DNA of 64,000 nt from Thauera chlorobenzoica (GTDB lineage: Bacteria; Pseudomonadota; Gammaproteobacteria; Burkholderiales; Rhodocyclaceae). The stretch spans positions 930,001 to 994,000 of the forward strand of contig NZ_CP018839.1 of assembly GCF_001922305.1 (NCBI RefSeq). The letters run 5' to 3'. Under the pieces are notes generated by a model. That model searched no databases and had not been told where the DNA came from. It saw only the letters and a list, made by a program, of their open reading frames with translations. Position numbers and translations under genes: made by a program. Positions 14,613 through 30,469 of this stretch are shown here, in pieces. Numbering within the stretch: the stretch's first letter is position 1; each line of letters opens with the position of its first letter.

Positions 14613-14864
14613 ATGGATGTGATCAAAATCGGCTCAACAGTGCGAGAGATGCGACAGGCGCGGGGGCTCACGCAGCAAGAGGTGGCGCGTCTTGCAGGCG
14701 TGGGGCGCACCAGTCTGTCCCAACTGGAGAACGGCCGTATCGGCGACATCGGCATTCGCAAGCTGCTCCGCGTCTGCGCAGTGCTGGGGCTCGAGCTGCA
14801 GGCGGTGCCCGAGAGCCGTCTGCCGACGCTGGACGATCTGCTGGCGGCACGCGGGAGGCGTTGA
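14613..14864 (+). CDS. hipB: HipB-like antitoxin / transcriptional repressor
   Basis: This 83-residue Cro/C1-type HTH protein reads VREMRQARGLTQQEVARLAG with the recognition helix RTSLSQLENG. In HipBA modules it binds the operator and inhibits the kinase HipA. I chose the ATG at 14613 (MDVIKIGSTV); a TTG at 14595 is in frame but lies inside the palindrome. The stop overlaps the hipA start by one base (TGATG). The pair is convergent with a VanZ-like gene. Confidence 0.85.
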   Translation: MDVIKIGSTVREMRQARGLTQQEVARLAGVGRTSLSQLENGRIGDIGIRKLLRVCAVLGLELQAVPESRLPTLDDLLAARGRR

Positions 14865-16096
14865 TGCTGAAAGTGTGGGCGGACAAGGTCTTGAGCGGTC
14901 GACTCGATCGTGCGGCGGCGGATTCTGCTGGCTGTGTTTTCGCCTACGATCCGGGTGCGGGTCCGCGCGAGGCCGTTTCGCTGACCATGCCGCTCAAGCT
15001 TGGTGGTTACGAGTATCCGGATGGACTCCATCCTGTGTTCCAGATGAACCTTCCGGAAGGGCGGCTGCGTGAAGTGCTGGAGCGGCGCTTTCGCAAGGTT
15101 ATGCCCGGGTTTCAGGATCTCTCCTTGCTCCAGATCGTGGGTCCGGCGCAGATCGGTCGCCTGCGATACGGCGAGCCTGGAGACCTTGCCGAGGGTGGGC
15201 AGGCCACGCAAAGCGTGGCGGAGATTTTGGCCTATGAGGGCTCTGAAGACCTGTTCGCCGACCTTGTCGAGCGCTTCGCCGCGTCGAGCGGCATCTCTGG
15301 TGTCCAGCCCAAAGTGCTGGTGCGTGATGAGCGCGCGTGGTCGTTGTCGGGTGACGGGCGGCGCAGCCTGACCGTACGCGGCGCCACCCATATCATCAAG
15401 ACCTGGGATGAAGACGAGTTTCCCGAGCTGGCCGCAAACGAGTTCTATTGTCTGCAGGTGGCGGCGCGGGCCGGCTTGGCGGTGCCCGGACATGCCTTGT
15501 CTGAAAACGGACGATTCCTGGTGGTCGAGCGTTTCGATCTCGATGCCGATGGGCAGTACCTCGGCTTCGAGGATACCTGTGTTTTGCAAGGGTTGCCGGT
15601 CAAGGCAAAGTACGATGGCAGTTACGAGGGGCTCGCAAAAACGCTTGCCTGCTTCGTGACCCCGACCGCGCGTGTGCAGACGCTCGAATTCCTGTTCCGT
15701 CTGCTTGCGGTGTGCTGTGCGGTGCGCAATGGCGATGCGCACCTGAAGAATTTCGGGGTGGTGTATGCCGCGCCCGGCATGCCCGTAACCTGTGCCCCCG
15801 CCTACGATATCGTCACCACACAGGTTTATTTGCCGCGGGATGTGATGGCGCTGATGCTGGATGGCCGTAAATCCTGGCCGAGTGCGAAGGTGCTGACGCG
15901 GTTTGCTCAAGGCCACTGCGGGCTCGACCCCACGCGTGCGCGTGAGATCCTGTGCGAGGTGGCAGATGCAGTGGCGGATATCGGTGCCGGAATGCTGGCC
16001 GAGGCGAAACAGCGCGAAGGGTTTGCTCCGGTTGCAAGGGAAATGCGACGGATCTGGGACCAGGGTGTGAAGCGCAGTCTGGTACAAGAAGCCTAG
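14864..16096 (+). CDS. hipA: HipA-like serine/threonine kinase toxin
   Basis: The 410-residue protein kinase of the HipA family phosphorylates targets such as GltX and induces dormancy in studied members. Visible landmarks are the glycine-rich SGISGVQPK (142-150), the ATP-binding lysine in HIIKTW (Lys179), the catalytic loop RNGDAHLKNFG with Asp291, and the metal-binding Asp315 in APAYDIVTT. All core residues are present, so it should be active. It is coupled to hipB through TGATG. Its end overlaps the convergent VanZ-like gene by 4 bp. Confidence 0.87.
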   Translation: MLKVWADKVLSGRLDRAAADSAGCVFAYDPGAGPREAVSLTMPLKLGGYEYPDGLHPVFQMNLPEGRLREVLERRFRKVMPGFQDLSLLQIVGPAQIGRLRYGEPGDLAEGGQATQSVAEILAYEGSEDLFADLVERFAASSGISGVQPKVLVRDERAWSLSGDGRRSLTVRGATHIIKTWDEDEFPELAANEFYCLQVAARAGLAVPGHALSENGRFLVVERFDLDADGQYLGFEDTCVLQGLPVKAKYDGSYEGLAKTLACFVTPTARVQTLEFLFRLLAVCCAVRNGDAHLKNFGVVYAAPGMPVTCAPAYDIVTTQVYLPRDVMALMLDGRKSWPSAKVLTRFAQGHCGLDPTRAREILCEVADAVADIGAGMLAEAKQREGFAPVAREMRRIWDQGVKRSLVQEA

Positions 16097-17019
16097 TCTG
16101 GACGGATCTGGATGGCTTGGCGTACGAGTACGCCGAACAGGACGCCACCGAGCAGCGTCAGTGCAATACCGCTTGCCGGGTCGAGAATCCAGTATTGGCC
16201 ACGGTAGGGGCTCTGGTTGTAGCTGGCGTAGCGGGGCGGTACTGTGCGCTGAAGATAGAAGCGCAGCGTGGCGGCCTCCCCTTTGTCGCGCACGAAGCCG
16301 CCGGCAGGCACCTTGACTTTCGGGGTGGTGATGACGCGTTCGGTGTGAACGCTGAGCATGATGATGCTGGACAGCACGAGTGCAGTGAACAGTTCCAGGC
16401 GGGGCGGGCGTGAGGCGGGGAGCTGATGCGGACGGCTGAACCCATAGTAAATAAGCACGCCCGCTGCACCTCCCAGCATGTTCACCAGGATGTCGTTGAA
16501 GTCCAGGTATTCGCTGTAGCTGATGGTGATCCAGAGGTATTGGATCAGCTCGTCGATGGCGCCCAGCAGCGTTGTCCAGAACAGGATCCGGCCGGGAATG
16601 TGTCGTGAGCGTGTCGGGTCCAGCGCGCGCGCGAGCAGCCATGCGAGCAAGGCGAATTGCGGGTAGTGCGCGTACTCCGGGGCCGAAAAGGTGAGGAACC
16701 GGTCTACCAGGCCGACGCCGAGGCCCAGCAGCAGCCAGAGTGCCAACTCGGGCCATGCCCGTGGCGTCTTCCAGGCTTTGAATGCGAGCCAGCCGAGCAG
16801 CAGTGCGGCACCAGCGAGCGCAGCCTCGGGCATGAAGTCCTTGATCGCGAAGTCGCCGCTGGCGCCGCTGCGTTTCTTGACGATCCACAGCGAAATCTGC
16901 AGATGCGCCAGGGTGGCCACGCCGAAGTAGATGAGTGCGGCCGCAAGCCAGCCGGGGCTGAGTCCGGTGTGGGTGAGGTGGGTGTGTTCGGCATGGCGCC
17001 AAGGATGACGGGGAAGCAT
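16093..17019 (-). CDS. VanZ-like multi-pass membrane protein
   Basis: About 308 residues with some seven hydrophobic segments. The stretch GAIDELIQYLWITISYSEY followed by DFNDILVNMLGG matches the VanZ pattern (DExxQ, then D-x-x-x-N-x-x-G). VanZ proteins are linked to teicoplanin resistance in enterococci, but in Gram-negatives the function is unknown. A periplasmic or cytoplasmic loop near residues 215-285 precedes the final helix. The start is uncertain: ATG at 17019 (MLPRHPWRH) was preferred over 17064. Confidence 0.6.
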   Translation of the reverse strand: MLPRHPWRHAEHTHLTHTGLSPGWLAAALIYFGVATLAHLQISLWIVKKRSGASGDFAIKDFMPEAALAGAALLLGWLAFKAWKTPRAWPELALWLLLGLGVGLVDRFLTFSAPEYAHYPQFALLAWLLARALDPTRSRHIPGRILFWTTLLGAIDELIQYLWITISYSEYLDFNDILVNMLGGAAGVLIYYGFSRPHQLPASRPPRLELFTALVLSSIIMLSVHTERVITTPKVKVPAGGFVRDKGEAATLRFYLQRTVPPRYASYNQSPYRGQYWILDPASGIALTLLGGVLFGVLVRQAIQIRPD

Positions 17020-17106
17020 GATGAATGGATCTGTGCGGCCTCTGTGAGTTGATAAGCCGGTCAAGGAGCGGGCGCTGCCGCGTTAAGGCGGCGGTCACTG
17101 GAGTTT

Positions 17107-19077
17107 TCAGTACGTCAGCGGCGCAGTGAAAAACGGGTTGGGGTATTCGCCATCGATGCCCGCCCCGCGTTCGCTGGGGAGGTTCAGTGCCGGATGCTGC
17201 CGGGGCCACATCCAAGCGAGGTCATTGCCTGTGCGTGGGCAGGTGGCCGGGTAGTGGTCCGTGCCGCCGAGGTCGAAGAACAGACCTTGCGACGGCATGA
17301 TTTCGCGCGGATCGCCCCAGCCCGACATGGGAGCGGCGCCGAAGGCGCGGCAGTCGGTAGCGCCCAGGCCATAGCGGTCGTTGCCGCCGGTGTCTATGAA
17401 GACTGCGTGGCTGTTGTCGTGGGCGGCGCCAAAGCCGAGGGTGCCGAGCTGATAGAGGTCGTTGCCGCCTTCGTCGATGAAGAGAGCGGTTGAAAAATCG
17501 TGCCCGGCCCCGAGTGCGGTCGAGTGACTGGCCTGGTAGTGGTCGTCGCCATCGCCATGTGCGAGCAATACGCCTGCGGCACCATGGGCAGCTGCGCCCA
17601 TGGCGTACCACGCGGCGTCGAAGTGGTCGCTGCCGCCGGCGTCGATCAGCAGGCCTGCGGACTGGAAGTAGCCAGCGCCTTGCGCGAAGACCCCGGCCTC
17701 GTAATGATCGTCGCCCGACAAGTCGATGAGTGCGCCCAGTCCACCGGGCAGCGAGCGGCCGTCGCTGGCGCGTACGCCCATGGCTGCGCCCTGGCCCATC
17801 GACAGGTTGCGCTCGGGCAGTTGCGACGACGGAAACAGCAAGGGCAGGGGGGCGAGGGTATAGCGGTCGCCGCCGTCGGCGTCGATCAGCAGCGCGACAC
17901 CGACCGGGCCGGCCGAGCCCTGGGCGTGGGCGAGGGCGTGGTGGTGGTCGTTGCCCTGGCGGTCGATCAGCAGCGCACTGCCGCCCAGTGCCCAGCCCTG
18001 GGCGTGGCTGCGGGCGTTGTAGCGATCGTCGCCGGCTTCGTCGATGAGCAGCGCATTGCCGAACAGGGCTGCGGCCTGGCTGAAGCTGTGTCCGGTGCTG
18101 TCGTAGCGGTCGTTCCCCTGGCTGTCCCAGAGCAGGGCATAGCCGAGGGCTGCGGCCGCGGGGCCGCTGGCGGGTGCGGTCGATATGTAGCGGTCGTCGC
18201 CGTGCTGATCGAAGATCAACTGAATGGGATGCCCCTCGGCGATTGGGGCGAAGCGGTATTCATCGCTGCCGCCGGTGTCGACCAGTAGCAGGACGTTTTT
18301 CACATCATGAGTGTCGTCCTTGCCGGTGGTGTCGATGAGGATACGACCTAGACCAGTGTCCGCCTGCCAGCGCATGGGGGGCAGGGGCGGGGTGGTGCGC
18401 AGGAATTGCTGGAAGCGCTGACTGGCGGTTACGAGGTCGAAGAAGCCTGCGGCCAGCGCGGCGTGATCGACTTCGCCCAGCAGCGGGCGATAGTCGGCAT
18501 CGTCGAAGGGATGGTGGGGGCCGAGGCCGACCTGGCGAAGCAGGGTTTCGCGGGTGAGTGCTGCCGGCAGGCGGGCGAATGCTTGCCGACGCAAGCGATC
18601 GGCCTGGGCGATGGCGGTGAGGAGGCGGGTGAGTTCGTCGCGCAGCGGGGCGTGCTCTAGCGCGGCGCCATGATGGGGGAGCGGGTCCTTGCGGGCGTCG
18701 AGAGGGGCTGTGCTGCGCCACAGATCGTGGCCGCCCAGTTGGGCCGCGATCAGCGTGAGGGTGGCGGGGGCCTCGAGGGTGTCGCGGATTGCGAGTTCGA
18801 TCTGGCCGACATGGTAGGCCGCGTGGAGTGGGTCCTTGGTCAGGCGCTCGAGGAGCGGCGGCGGGGCGGGTTGTCGGGCTGGGCGGGCGGGCCAGTCCCG
18901 GTGCGGGAGGGCGGGCAGAGCCGGCGGGCCGAGCAGGCGATTGGCGTGTTCGAGCGCGCTGGAAGAGGTCTCGGTCTGGGCGAGCGCGCTGGCCGGTGAG
19001 AGCGCGCCGAGCAGGCCGATGGCGCCGAGCAGCCACCTCCGCACGCCAGCCAGTGGCGATCGTATTGGGTGCTTCAT
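17107..19077 (-). CDS. Secreted Asp/Gly-rich tandem-repeat protein, probable beta-solenoid
   Basis: A 656-residue protein with a signal peptide (basic start, hydrophobic core, SALAQ cleavage region). After an alpha-helical first half, residues about 270-620 contain roughly 12 imperfect repeats of 26-35 residues, each centred on ID-x-x-GxDxY (LLIDEAGDDRY, LLIDRQGND, LFIDEGGNDLY, VFIDTGGNDRY). The regular GxDxY turns suggest a calcium-binding beta-solenoid on the outside of the cell or in the periplasm. I do not know a named function. The start overlaps the dciA stop (ATGA). Confidence 0.65.
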   Translation of the reverse strand: MKHPIRSPLAGVRRWLLGAIGLLGALSPASALAQTETSSSALEHANRLLGPPALPALPHRDWPARPARQPAPPPLLERLTKDPLHAAYHVGQIELAIRDTLEAPATLTLIAAQLGGHDLWRSTAPLDARKDPLPHHGAALEHAPLRDELTRLLTAIAQADRLRRQAFARLPAALTRETLLRQVGLGPHHPFDDADYRPLLGEVDHAALAAGFFDLVTASQRFQQFLRTTPPLPPMRWQADTGLGRILIDTTGKDDTHDVKNVLLLVDTGGSDEYRFAPIAEGHPIQLIFDQHGDDRYISTAPASGPAAAALGYALLWDSQGNDRYDSTGHSFSQAAALFGNALLIDEAGDDRYNARSHAQGWALGGSALLIDRQGNDHHHALAHAQGSAGPVGVALLIDADGGDRYTLAPLPLLFPSSQLPERNLSMGQGAAMGVRASDGRSLPGGLGALIDLSGDDHYEAGVFAQGAGYFQSAGLLIDAGGSDHFDAAWYAMGAAAHGAAGVLLAHGDGDDHYQASHSTALGAGHDFSTALFIDEGGNDLYQLGTLGFGAAHDNSHAVFIDTGGNDRYGLGATDCRAFGAAPMSGWGDPREIMPSQGLFFDLGGTDHYPATCPRTGNDLAWMWPRQHPALNLPSERGAGIDGEYPNPFFTAPLTY

Positions 19078-19511
19078 TGTGTCCTGGCGCGCCGGGCGAG
19101 GTGCTCGATCGATTTGCGCAGCTCGGAGTCGGCTGGCAGCGAGGCGGCGAAATCGGTGAGATGGTCGCGGGCGGTGACGGACAGGTTGCGCACTGCGGCC
19201 GGGTGGTCGTGGCCGGACGCAGTGTCGGGGCTGAGGATCTTGACCCTGATGCTGCGGATGGCGTGACCGGCCATGCGCAGCTGCTCGATGACGCTCGGGA
19301 CCATCTGCTTGAGGCGCACTGCGGCCGCGCCCGACTGGGCGAAGACCACAAGTTCGTCGCCGATGAGGTTTCCGACGCGGTACTGCGACGCCAGCTGGAC
19401 GGGCAGTGCTGACTCGAGAGCCCCTTGCAAGCGGCGCAGCCGGCCGGCGTGATCCTGCAGTTTTGCAAGGGCATCGCCGCTGCTTAGAAAACGTCGGAGA
19501 GGTTGGCTCAT
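19074..19511 (-). CDS. dciA: DciA-type protein (DUF721), probable replicative helicase loader
   Basis: The 145-residue product starts [11 protein letters not shown] and contains a DUF721-like core ([36 protein letters not shown]). DciA assists loading of the replicative helicase DnaB in bacteria that lack DnaC/DnaI. I chose the ATG at 19511; an in-frame ATG lies at 19532. It is divergent from secA with 89 bp between starts, an arrangement common in beta- and gammaproteobacteria. The assignment is good by family and context. Confidence 0.78.
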   Translation of the reverse strand: MSQPLRRFLSSGDALAKLQDHAGRLRRLQGALESALPVQLASQYRVGNLIGDELVVFAQSGAAAVRLKQMVPSVIEQLRMAGHAIRSIRVKILSPDTASGHDHPAAVRNLSVTARDHLTDFAASLPADSELRKSIEHLARRARTQ

Positions 19512-19600
19512 GCGTGTGGGTCTTGTGGTCAACCGTGATGGGGGGCCGGGATCGTCATGATAAACTCGCGCCTTTGCCGAATCGACGTCGACCCAAAAAC

Positions 19601-22327
<2,727 letters not shown>

Positions 22328-22435
22328 TCCGTTTGCCGCAAGGCGCAGCACCCGACGGGTCGGCAGACGGCCCGGGGCCTGCGCCTCGGGTCACGTCGAA
22401 GCAATCGAACACAATCATCGAGGGGCAATGACTCC

Positions 22436-23674
22436 ATGGCCGTCAATCTCGTCACGCCGCACCCTGCCGACCTGAAACCCGTTGCCGGCGTGCGCCTGGG
22501 CGTCGCCGAGGCCGGCATCCGCAAGGCCGGTCGCCGCGATCTCACCGTGATCGAGCTTGCCGCGGGCAGCCGGGTCGCCGGCGTGTTCACAAAAAACCGC
22601 TTCTGCGCCGCGCCGGTGCAGGTGTGCAAGGCGCATCTGCCCGGTGGCGCGGTCCGCGCGCTGGTGATCAACACCGGCGTGGCCAACGCCGGCACCGGCG
22701 AGCCGGGCCTCGCCCATGCGCGCGCGACCTGTGCCGCGCTGGCGCGGCAGATCGGGGTCGAGGCCGGGCAGGTGCTGCCGTTTTCGACCGGCGTGATCCT
22801 CGAGCCGCTGCCGGTCGAGCGTCTGGTCGCCGGTCTGCCGGGGGCGGTTGCCGATCTGCGCGCCGACGGCTGGTTCGATGCCGCGCACGCGATCATGACC
22901 ACCGACACCCTCGCCAAGGCGGTGTCGAAGCAGGTGTCGATCGGCGGGCGCACGGTGACGCTGACCGGAATCAGCAAGGGCGCGGGCATGATCCGGCCGA
23001 ACATGGCGACCATGCTCGGCTTTCTCGCCTGCGACGCCGCGGTGTCGCAGGCGCTGCTCGATGCGCTGGTGAAGGAGGCGGCCGAGCTGTCCTTCAACAG
23101 CATCACCGTCGATGGCGACACCTCGACCAACGACTCCTTCATCCTGATCGCCACCGGCGCGGCCGGCAATGCCGAGATCGCCGATGCCGGCAGCGCCGAC
23201 TACCGCGCCCTGCGCGATGCCGTGGTCGAGGTCTCGATCGCGCTCGCGCAGGCCATCGTGCGCGACGGCGAGGGTGCGACCAAGTTCATGACGATCGCGG
23301 TCGAAAGCGGCCGCGACCGCGACGAATGCCGCAAGGTCGCCTACGCGGTGGCGCATTCGCCGCTGGTGAAGACCGCCTTCTTCGCCTCCGACCCCAACCT
23401 CGGGCGCATCCTGGCGGCGATCGGCTACGCCGGCATCGACGACCTCGACGTGTCGGCACTGCGCGTGTGGCTGGGCAACCCGGACGAGTCGGTGCTGGTC
23501 GCCGAACACGGCGGGCGCGCCGCGTCCTACGTGGAAGAGGCGGGCGCGCGGATCATGCAGCACGCCGAACTGACCGTGCGCATCGCCCTCGGCCGCGGTG
23601 GCGCCGCGGCGACGGTGTGGACCTGCGACTTCTCCTACGACTACGTCAAGATCAACGCCGACTACCGGAGCTGA
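22436..23674 (+). CDS. argJ: Bifunctional ornithine acetyltransferase / N-acetylglutamate synthase
   Basis: The 412-residue enzyme makes N-acetylglutamate and recycles the acetyl group from N-acetylornithine in arginine synthesis. The self-cleavage site lies in [14 protein letters not shown], where the Thr after Ala becomes the N-terminal nucleophile of the beta chain. [11 protein letters not shown] and [10 protein letters not shown] are typical alpha-chain motifs. It stands 108 bp after secA, the usual betaproteobacterial order. Confidence 0.95.
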   Translation: MAVNLVTPHPADLKPVAGVRLGVAEAGIRKAGRRDLTVIELAAGSRVAGVFTKNRFCAAPVQVCKAHLPGGAVRALVINTGVANAGTGEPGLAHARATCAALARQIGVEAGQVLPFSTGVILEPLPVERLVAGLPGAVADLRADGWFDAAHAIMTTDTLAKAVSKQVSIGGRTVTLTGISKGAGMIRPNMATMLGFLACDAAVSQALLDALVKEAAELSFNSITVDGDTSTNDSFILIATGAAGNAEIADAGSADYRALRDAVVEVSIALAQAIVRDGEGATKFMTIAVESGRDRDECRKVAYAVAHSPLVKTAFFASDPNLGRILAAIGYAGIDDLDVSALRVWLGNPDESVLVAEHGGRAASYVEEAGARIMQHAELTVRIALGRGGAAATVWTCDFSYDYVKINADYRS

Positions 23675-23752
23675 GGCGGGCCGAACGCGATCGCCCGGTT
23701 TCGCGCCGGTGAGTCGCGATCGGCCTGCGCTCTTCGTGACCTTGCGGATCGG

Positions 23753-24736
23753 ATGCCGAGGATGAAGCCAGCGGGATACGGATCGGAGGGGGGGCCGCGG
23801 CAGCGTGCCTTCCGCTGCATGCTCGTCGCCTCGCTGCTGCTCGCGGTGGTGCTGGGGTCGCCGCCCGCGGCGGCGCTGGAGATCGCCTTGCTGCTGTCGG
23901 CGCAGAAAGGGCCCGAGCAGCAGTTCGCCGAGGCCTTCCATGCCGCGCTCAAGCCCGGCATGCATCGTGTGGTCCATGCCGGCGCGGTGCCGGAAGACGT
24001 GCGCCCGGAGGTGGTCGGGGCGGCTGACCTGGTGCTGGCCGCCGGTGCGGGCGCGGCCGAGGCCGCGTTGCGCGAGACCGACCGGCCGATCCTGATGGTG
24101 CTGGCCGGCTTGCGCGAGGTCAGGCGTCTTCAGGCGGCCTACCCGAACCGCCGCCTCGGGGCGATCGTGCTGGATCAGCCGCCCGAGCGGCATCTGCGCC
24201 TCGTGCGGGCGATCCTGCCGCAGGAGGCGCGCGTCGCCGTGCTGGTCGGACCGGAGAGCCGGTTTTTCGCGCCTGCGCTGACGCGTGCGGCAGGGGATGA
24301 GGGCTTTGTCGTCGAGTTCGCCGAGGTTGCCGATCCGAAGGAACTGGTGAGTGTGCTGCAACCGGTTCTGGACAAGGCCGGGGCACTGCTGCCATTGCCC
24401 GACAGCCTGGTTTCGAGTCCGGGCGCGGCGCGTACGATCCTGTTGACCAGTTACCGCTACCGGCGCCCGATCTTCGCTTTTTCGTCCGCATACGTGACTG
24501 CCGGGGCGTTGGCCGCGATCTTCAGCACTCCCGAACAGGTCGCGGGCGATGTCGCTGAACTGCTGAACGCGAAGTCCGCCGCAACGCAGGGGCTGGACCC
24601 GCTGCTTGGGGAAATCCGCTACCCCGAGCGCTACGACATTGCCGTGAATCGCATGGTGGCGCGTGCGCTCGGCATTGCCGTGCCCGGCGAGCAGGCTCTG
24701 CGCGAGCAGGTTGCGGGTGGAGGGCGTGCGCGATGA
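23753..24736 (+). CDS. ABC-type substrate-binding-like protein (ABC_sub_bind family)
   Basis: The 327-residue exported protein has a hydrophobic signal segment (MLVASLLLAVVLG) ending near AAALE. A periplasmic-binding-protein fold of the PF04392 type follows; the recurrent hydrophobic strands GAIVLDQPPERHL and VAVLVGPESRFF are consistent with this. No permease or ATPase gene is adjacent. Instead it overlaps the next gene, a membrane diguanylate cyclase, by four bases (ATGA), so it probably senses a ligand for that cyclase or delivers one to the TonB receptor. Confidence 0.65.
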   Translation: MPRMKPAGYGSEGGPRQRAFRCMLVASLLLAVVLGSPPAAALEIALLLSAQKGPEQQFAEAFHAALKPGMHRVVHAGAVPEDVRPEVVGAADLVLAAGAGAAEAALRETDRPILMVLAGLREVRRLQAAYPNRRLGAIVLDQPPERHLRLVRAILPQEARVAVLVGPESRFFAPALTRAAGDEGFVVEFAEVADPKELVSVLQPVLDKAGALLPLPDSLVSSPGAARTILLTSYRYRRPIFAFSSAYVTAGALAAIFSTPEQVAGDVAELLNAKSAATQGLDPLLGEIRYPERYDIAVNRMVARALGIAVPGEQALREQVAGGGRAR

Positions 24737-26034
24737 AACGGTTCCGCAGCATGCCCCTCGGGCGCAGGATGGTGCTGGTATTGCTGCTGCCCGGACTCGT
24801 GTTCGCGCTCGTCCTCGGTGCGCTCTTTCTCCATCAGAGCAACCGCGACCTCGATCGGTCGACGCTGGCGCGGGGCCAGGCGATCGTCAGCTTTCTCGGC
24901 CCCGCCGCCGAGTACGTGCTGGTCTCGGGCAATCCGGTCGCGCTCGAGGGGCTGATGGCCCGCGCCCTCGAACAGGCCGATGTGGCGGCGGTCGCCTTCT
25001 ACGATGCCGGGGGCGCGCTGCTCGGGCGCGCTGGCCGCGGAGCGGCGGACCTGCCCGCCACGGCGTGGAAGGCGGAAGGCGACGGGATTGTCGTGGTCGC
25101 GCACGAGGGGCGGCTGCAGTTCGTTTCCGCAGTGCTCGGTCTCGCACCGGAGGTCGAGGATTACCCCTCCGCGGTCGATGGCGGGCGTGCCGAGCGTCTG
25201 GGTTGGGTCCAGATCGACCTCGATACCACGGCCCGGGACGCGGAAAAGAACCGGGTCCTGCTGAGCGTGAGCGCTCTGGTACTGCTCGTGCTGTCTGCCG
25301 CGGTGGGAATGGCGCTGCGCCTGGCGCGGGCGGTCGGCGGGCCGGTGGCTGCGCTGGCGCAGGCGGTCGACCGCATGGCCGGGGGCGACCTGGAGGTGCG
25401 GGTGCGGGTGCAGTCGAGCAGCGAGGAATTGCGCGCGCTCGAGTCCGGCTTCAATGTGATGGCGGGGTCGATCGCCGAACATCAGCGGACCCTGCAGGCC
25501 CGCATCGATGAGGCGACCGCGCAACTCGCCCATCAGGCCCGGCACGACCCGCTGACCGGGCTGCCCAACCGGCGTGCCTTCGAGGAGTCGATCGAGCATG
25601 CGGCATCGACCTATCGCCGCGCGGGGGATGTGGCGACGCTGCTGTATCTCGACCTCGACCGCTTCAAACCGATCAATGATACTTGTGGCCACGCCGCTGG
25701 CGACCGCTTGCTGTGCGAACTGGCCGGGGTGTTGCGAGGCCGCTTGCGTGCCGGGGACCAGGTCTTCCGCATCGGGGGCGATGAGTTCGCGGTGATCCTG
25801 TACGGTTGCGACCGTGAAAGCGCCCATCGGATCGCGTCCGCGCTCTGCGAAGCGGTGAGCAGTTTTGGTTTCGTGCACTCCGGACGGACCTTCACGGTGG
25901 GCGCAAGCATCGGCATGGCGCGCATGGAGGGGGAGAACCACGACGTATCTGCGGTCATGCAGGCGGCCGATCAGGCTTGTTACGAAGCGAAGCGCGAGGG
26001 GCGTGGGCGTGTCATCGAATATCAGCAACCATAA
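24733..26034 (+). CDS. Membrane diguanylate cyclase with HAMP domain
   Basis: A 433-residue protein: membrane helix at about 12-32, a periplasmic sensor region of about 140 residues, a second helix near 178-198, HAMP, then a GGDEF domain. The catalytic signature is IGGDEFAVIL at about 348-357. RAGD five residues upstream is an inhibitory RxxD I-site, so product inhibition by c-di-GMP is expected. YLDLDRFKPIND is the conserved substrate-binding strand. It is coupled to the binding-protein gene upstream and followed by a TonB-dependent receptor, suggesting that an external ligand sets c-di-GMP. Confidence 0.88.
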   Translation: MKRFRSMPLGRRMVLVLLLPGLVFALVLGALFLHQSNRDLDRSTLARGQAIVSFLGPAAEYVLVSGNPVALEGLMARALEQADVAAVAFYDAGGALLGRAGRGAADLPATAWKAEGDGIVVVAHEGRLQFVSAVLGLAPEVEDYPSAVDGGRAERLGWVQIDLDTTARDAEKNRVLLSVSALVLLVLSAAVGMALRLARAVGGPVAALAQAVDRMAGGDLEVRVRVQSSSEELRALESGFNVMAGSIAEHQRTLQARIDEATAQLAHQARHDPLTGLPNRRAFEESIEHAASTYRRAGDVATLLYLDLDRFKPINDTCGHAAGDRLLCELAGVLRGRLRAGDQVFRIGGDEFAVILYGCDRESAHRIASALCEAVSSFGFVHSGRTFTVGASIGMARMEGENHDVSAVMQAADQACYEAKREGRGRVIEYQQP

Positions 26035-26152
26035 CAAGGCTGGGGCGAAGCCGAAGCGGGGGACGGCGGGGGGCGATGCCCGGCGGCAAGATGACTCGGA
26101 GCTTGCGGCGCATCGCTTCAGATCAGCTGCCGCGTGTCGCGCGAATGAGGCC

Positions 26153-29711
<3,559 letters not shown>

Positions 29712-29759
29712 TCACGGCGTGGCCGCGGCCCGGCTGGGCCGTTGGCCGCATCCGTTGCG

Positions 29760-29782
29760 CGCCACCTGCGGGTGGCGTTTTC
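29760..29782 (+). terminator. Short hairpin with T-run after purB
   Basis: CGCCACC and GGTGGCG form a 7-bp stem with a four-base loop, followed by TTTT. It lies between purB and the small DUF2322 gene and probably attenuates read-through. Confidence 0.6.
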
Positions 29783-29798
29783 AATCCAGGAGAACCCG

Positions 29799-30116
29799 AT
29801 GGCCTTCGCCGACAACCTGAAAACCCTGCCCGGCGTGTCGCATCTCGCCGCGCTGAACCTGCTCGATGCCGCCGACGCGGTCGTCGCCAGCATCGAGAAC
29901 AAACCCGGCCAGGCCGGCTCGCTCGCGGTGTACAACCACCTTGCCCAGCTCTACGGCGCAATCTCGCCCGAGGCGGCGAGGAAAGGGCTGGAACTGTACG
30001 CCGAGCACACCGAGGATGCCCGTACCCATCCCGGCAAGCACCCCAACATCGATCGCCTGACCGGTCTGATCGAGCGCGGCGAGACGCTGCGGGTGAAGCA
30101 GGTGTTTGCGGTCTGA
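29799..30116 (+). CDS. DUF2322 family protein
   Basis: This 105-residue protein starts MAFADNLKTLPGV behind a clear CCAGGAGAA ribosome-binding site. LAVYNHLAQLYGAI and HPGKHPNIDRL match what I recall of DUF2322, a small cytoplasmic family in beta- and gammaproteobacteria with no known role. No catalytic motif or membrane segment is visible. It is convergent with secF across a long inverted repeat. Confidence 0.7.
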   Translation: MAFADNLKTLPGVSHLAALNLLDAADAVVASIENKPGQAGSLAVYNHLAQLYGAISPEAARKGLELYAEHTEDARTHPGKHPNIDRLTGLIERGETLRVKQVFAV

Positions 30117-30153
30117 GGTTCCGTGCGGCGTGAGTCTTGTGCGGCTCTGATCC

Positions 30154-30355
30154 GGCCGCGGGGCCGGGGCGGCGGTCGCCGCCTGCACTCGCGGCCCTTC
30201 GCTTCGCTCCGGGCTGCCCTCGATGGAGGACGCCGCGGGGGCGGCGACGCAAACTCGTCGCTGCGCTCCTCAGACATGCGTCGCCTTGTTTCCCCCGCGA
30301 CGCCCTCCATCTCGTCGCTCCTGAAGTTGGCGCCCGCCGCCCCGGCCCCGCGGCC
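30154..30355. repeat. Large complex inverted repeat between the DUF2322 gene and secF
   Basis: Outer arms are exact over 22 bp (30154-30175 and 30334-30355, G/C-rich). Inner arms also pair imperfectly: GATGGAGG-A-CGCCGCGGGGG near 30222-30242 with CCCCCGCG-A-CGCCCTCCATC near 30293-30312, plus GGCGACGC/GCGTCGCC. The whole 200-bp block can fold into one long hairpin. It occupies most of the 353-bp gene-free stretch 30117-30469. No ORF in it is credible. It may act as a bidirectional terminator or be a mobile palindrome. Confidence 0.75.
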
Positions 30356-30469
30356 TAGCGCTTGGGCGGGCTTTGGAGGCCGGTGTTGGAGACTTGTGTT
30401 GCGCTCACGTGGACGGACGCATTGCCGAAGCCGCATCGGCGCCTTTGTCGCCCCCGGAAGCGCGCAGCC

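Noticed and set aside
14588..17215. A long minus-strand frame across hipBA and the VanZ-like gene
   Set aside because: It runs opposite clear hipB and hipA motifs and has no recognisable protein features.
19406..19600. N-terminal extension of SecA
   Set aside because: The extra 65 codons overlap the divergent dciA gene and do not resemble any SecA N-terminus.
25865..26152. N-terminal extension of the TonB-dependent receptor
   Set aside because: It overlaps the end of the cyclase gene and would place the signal peptide far inside the protein.
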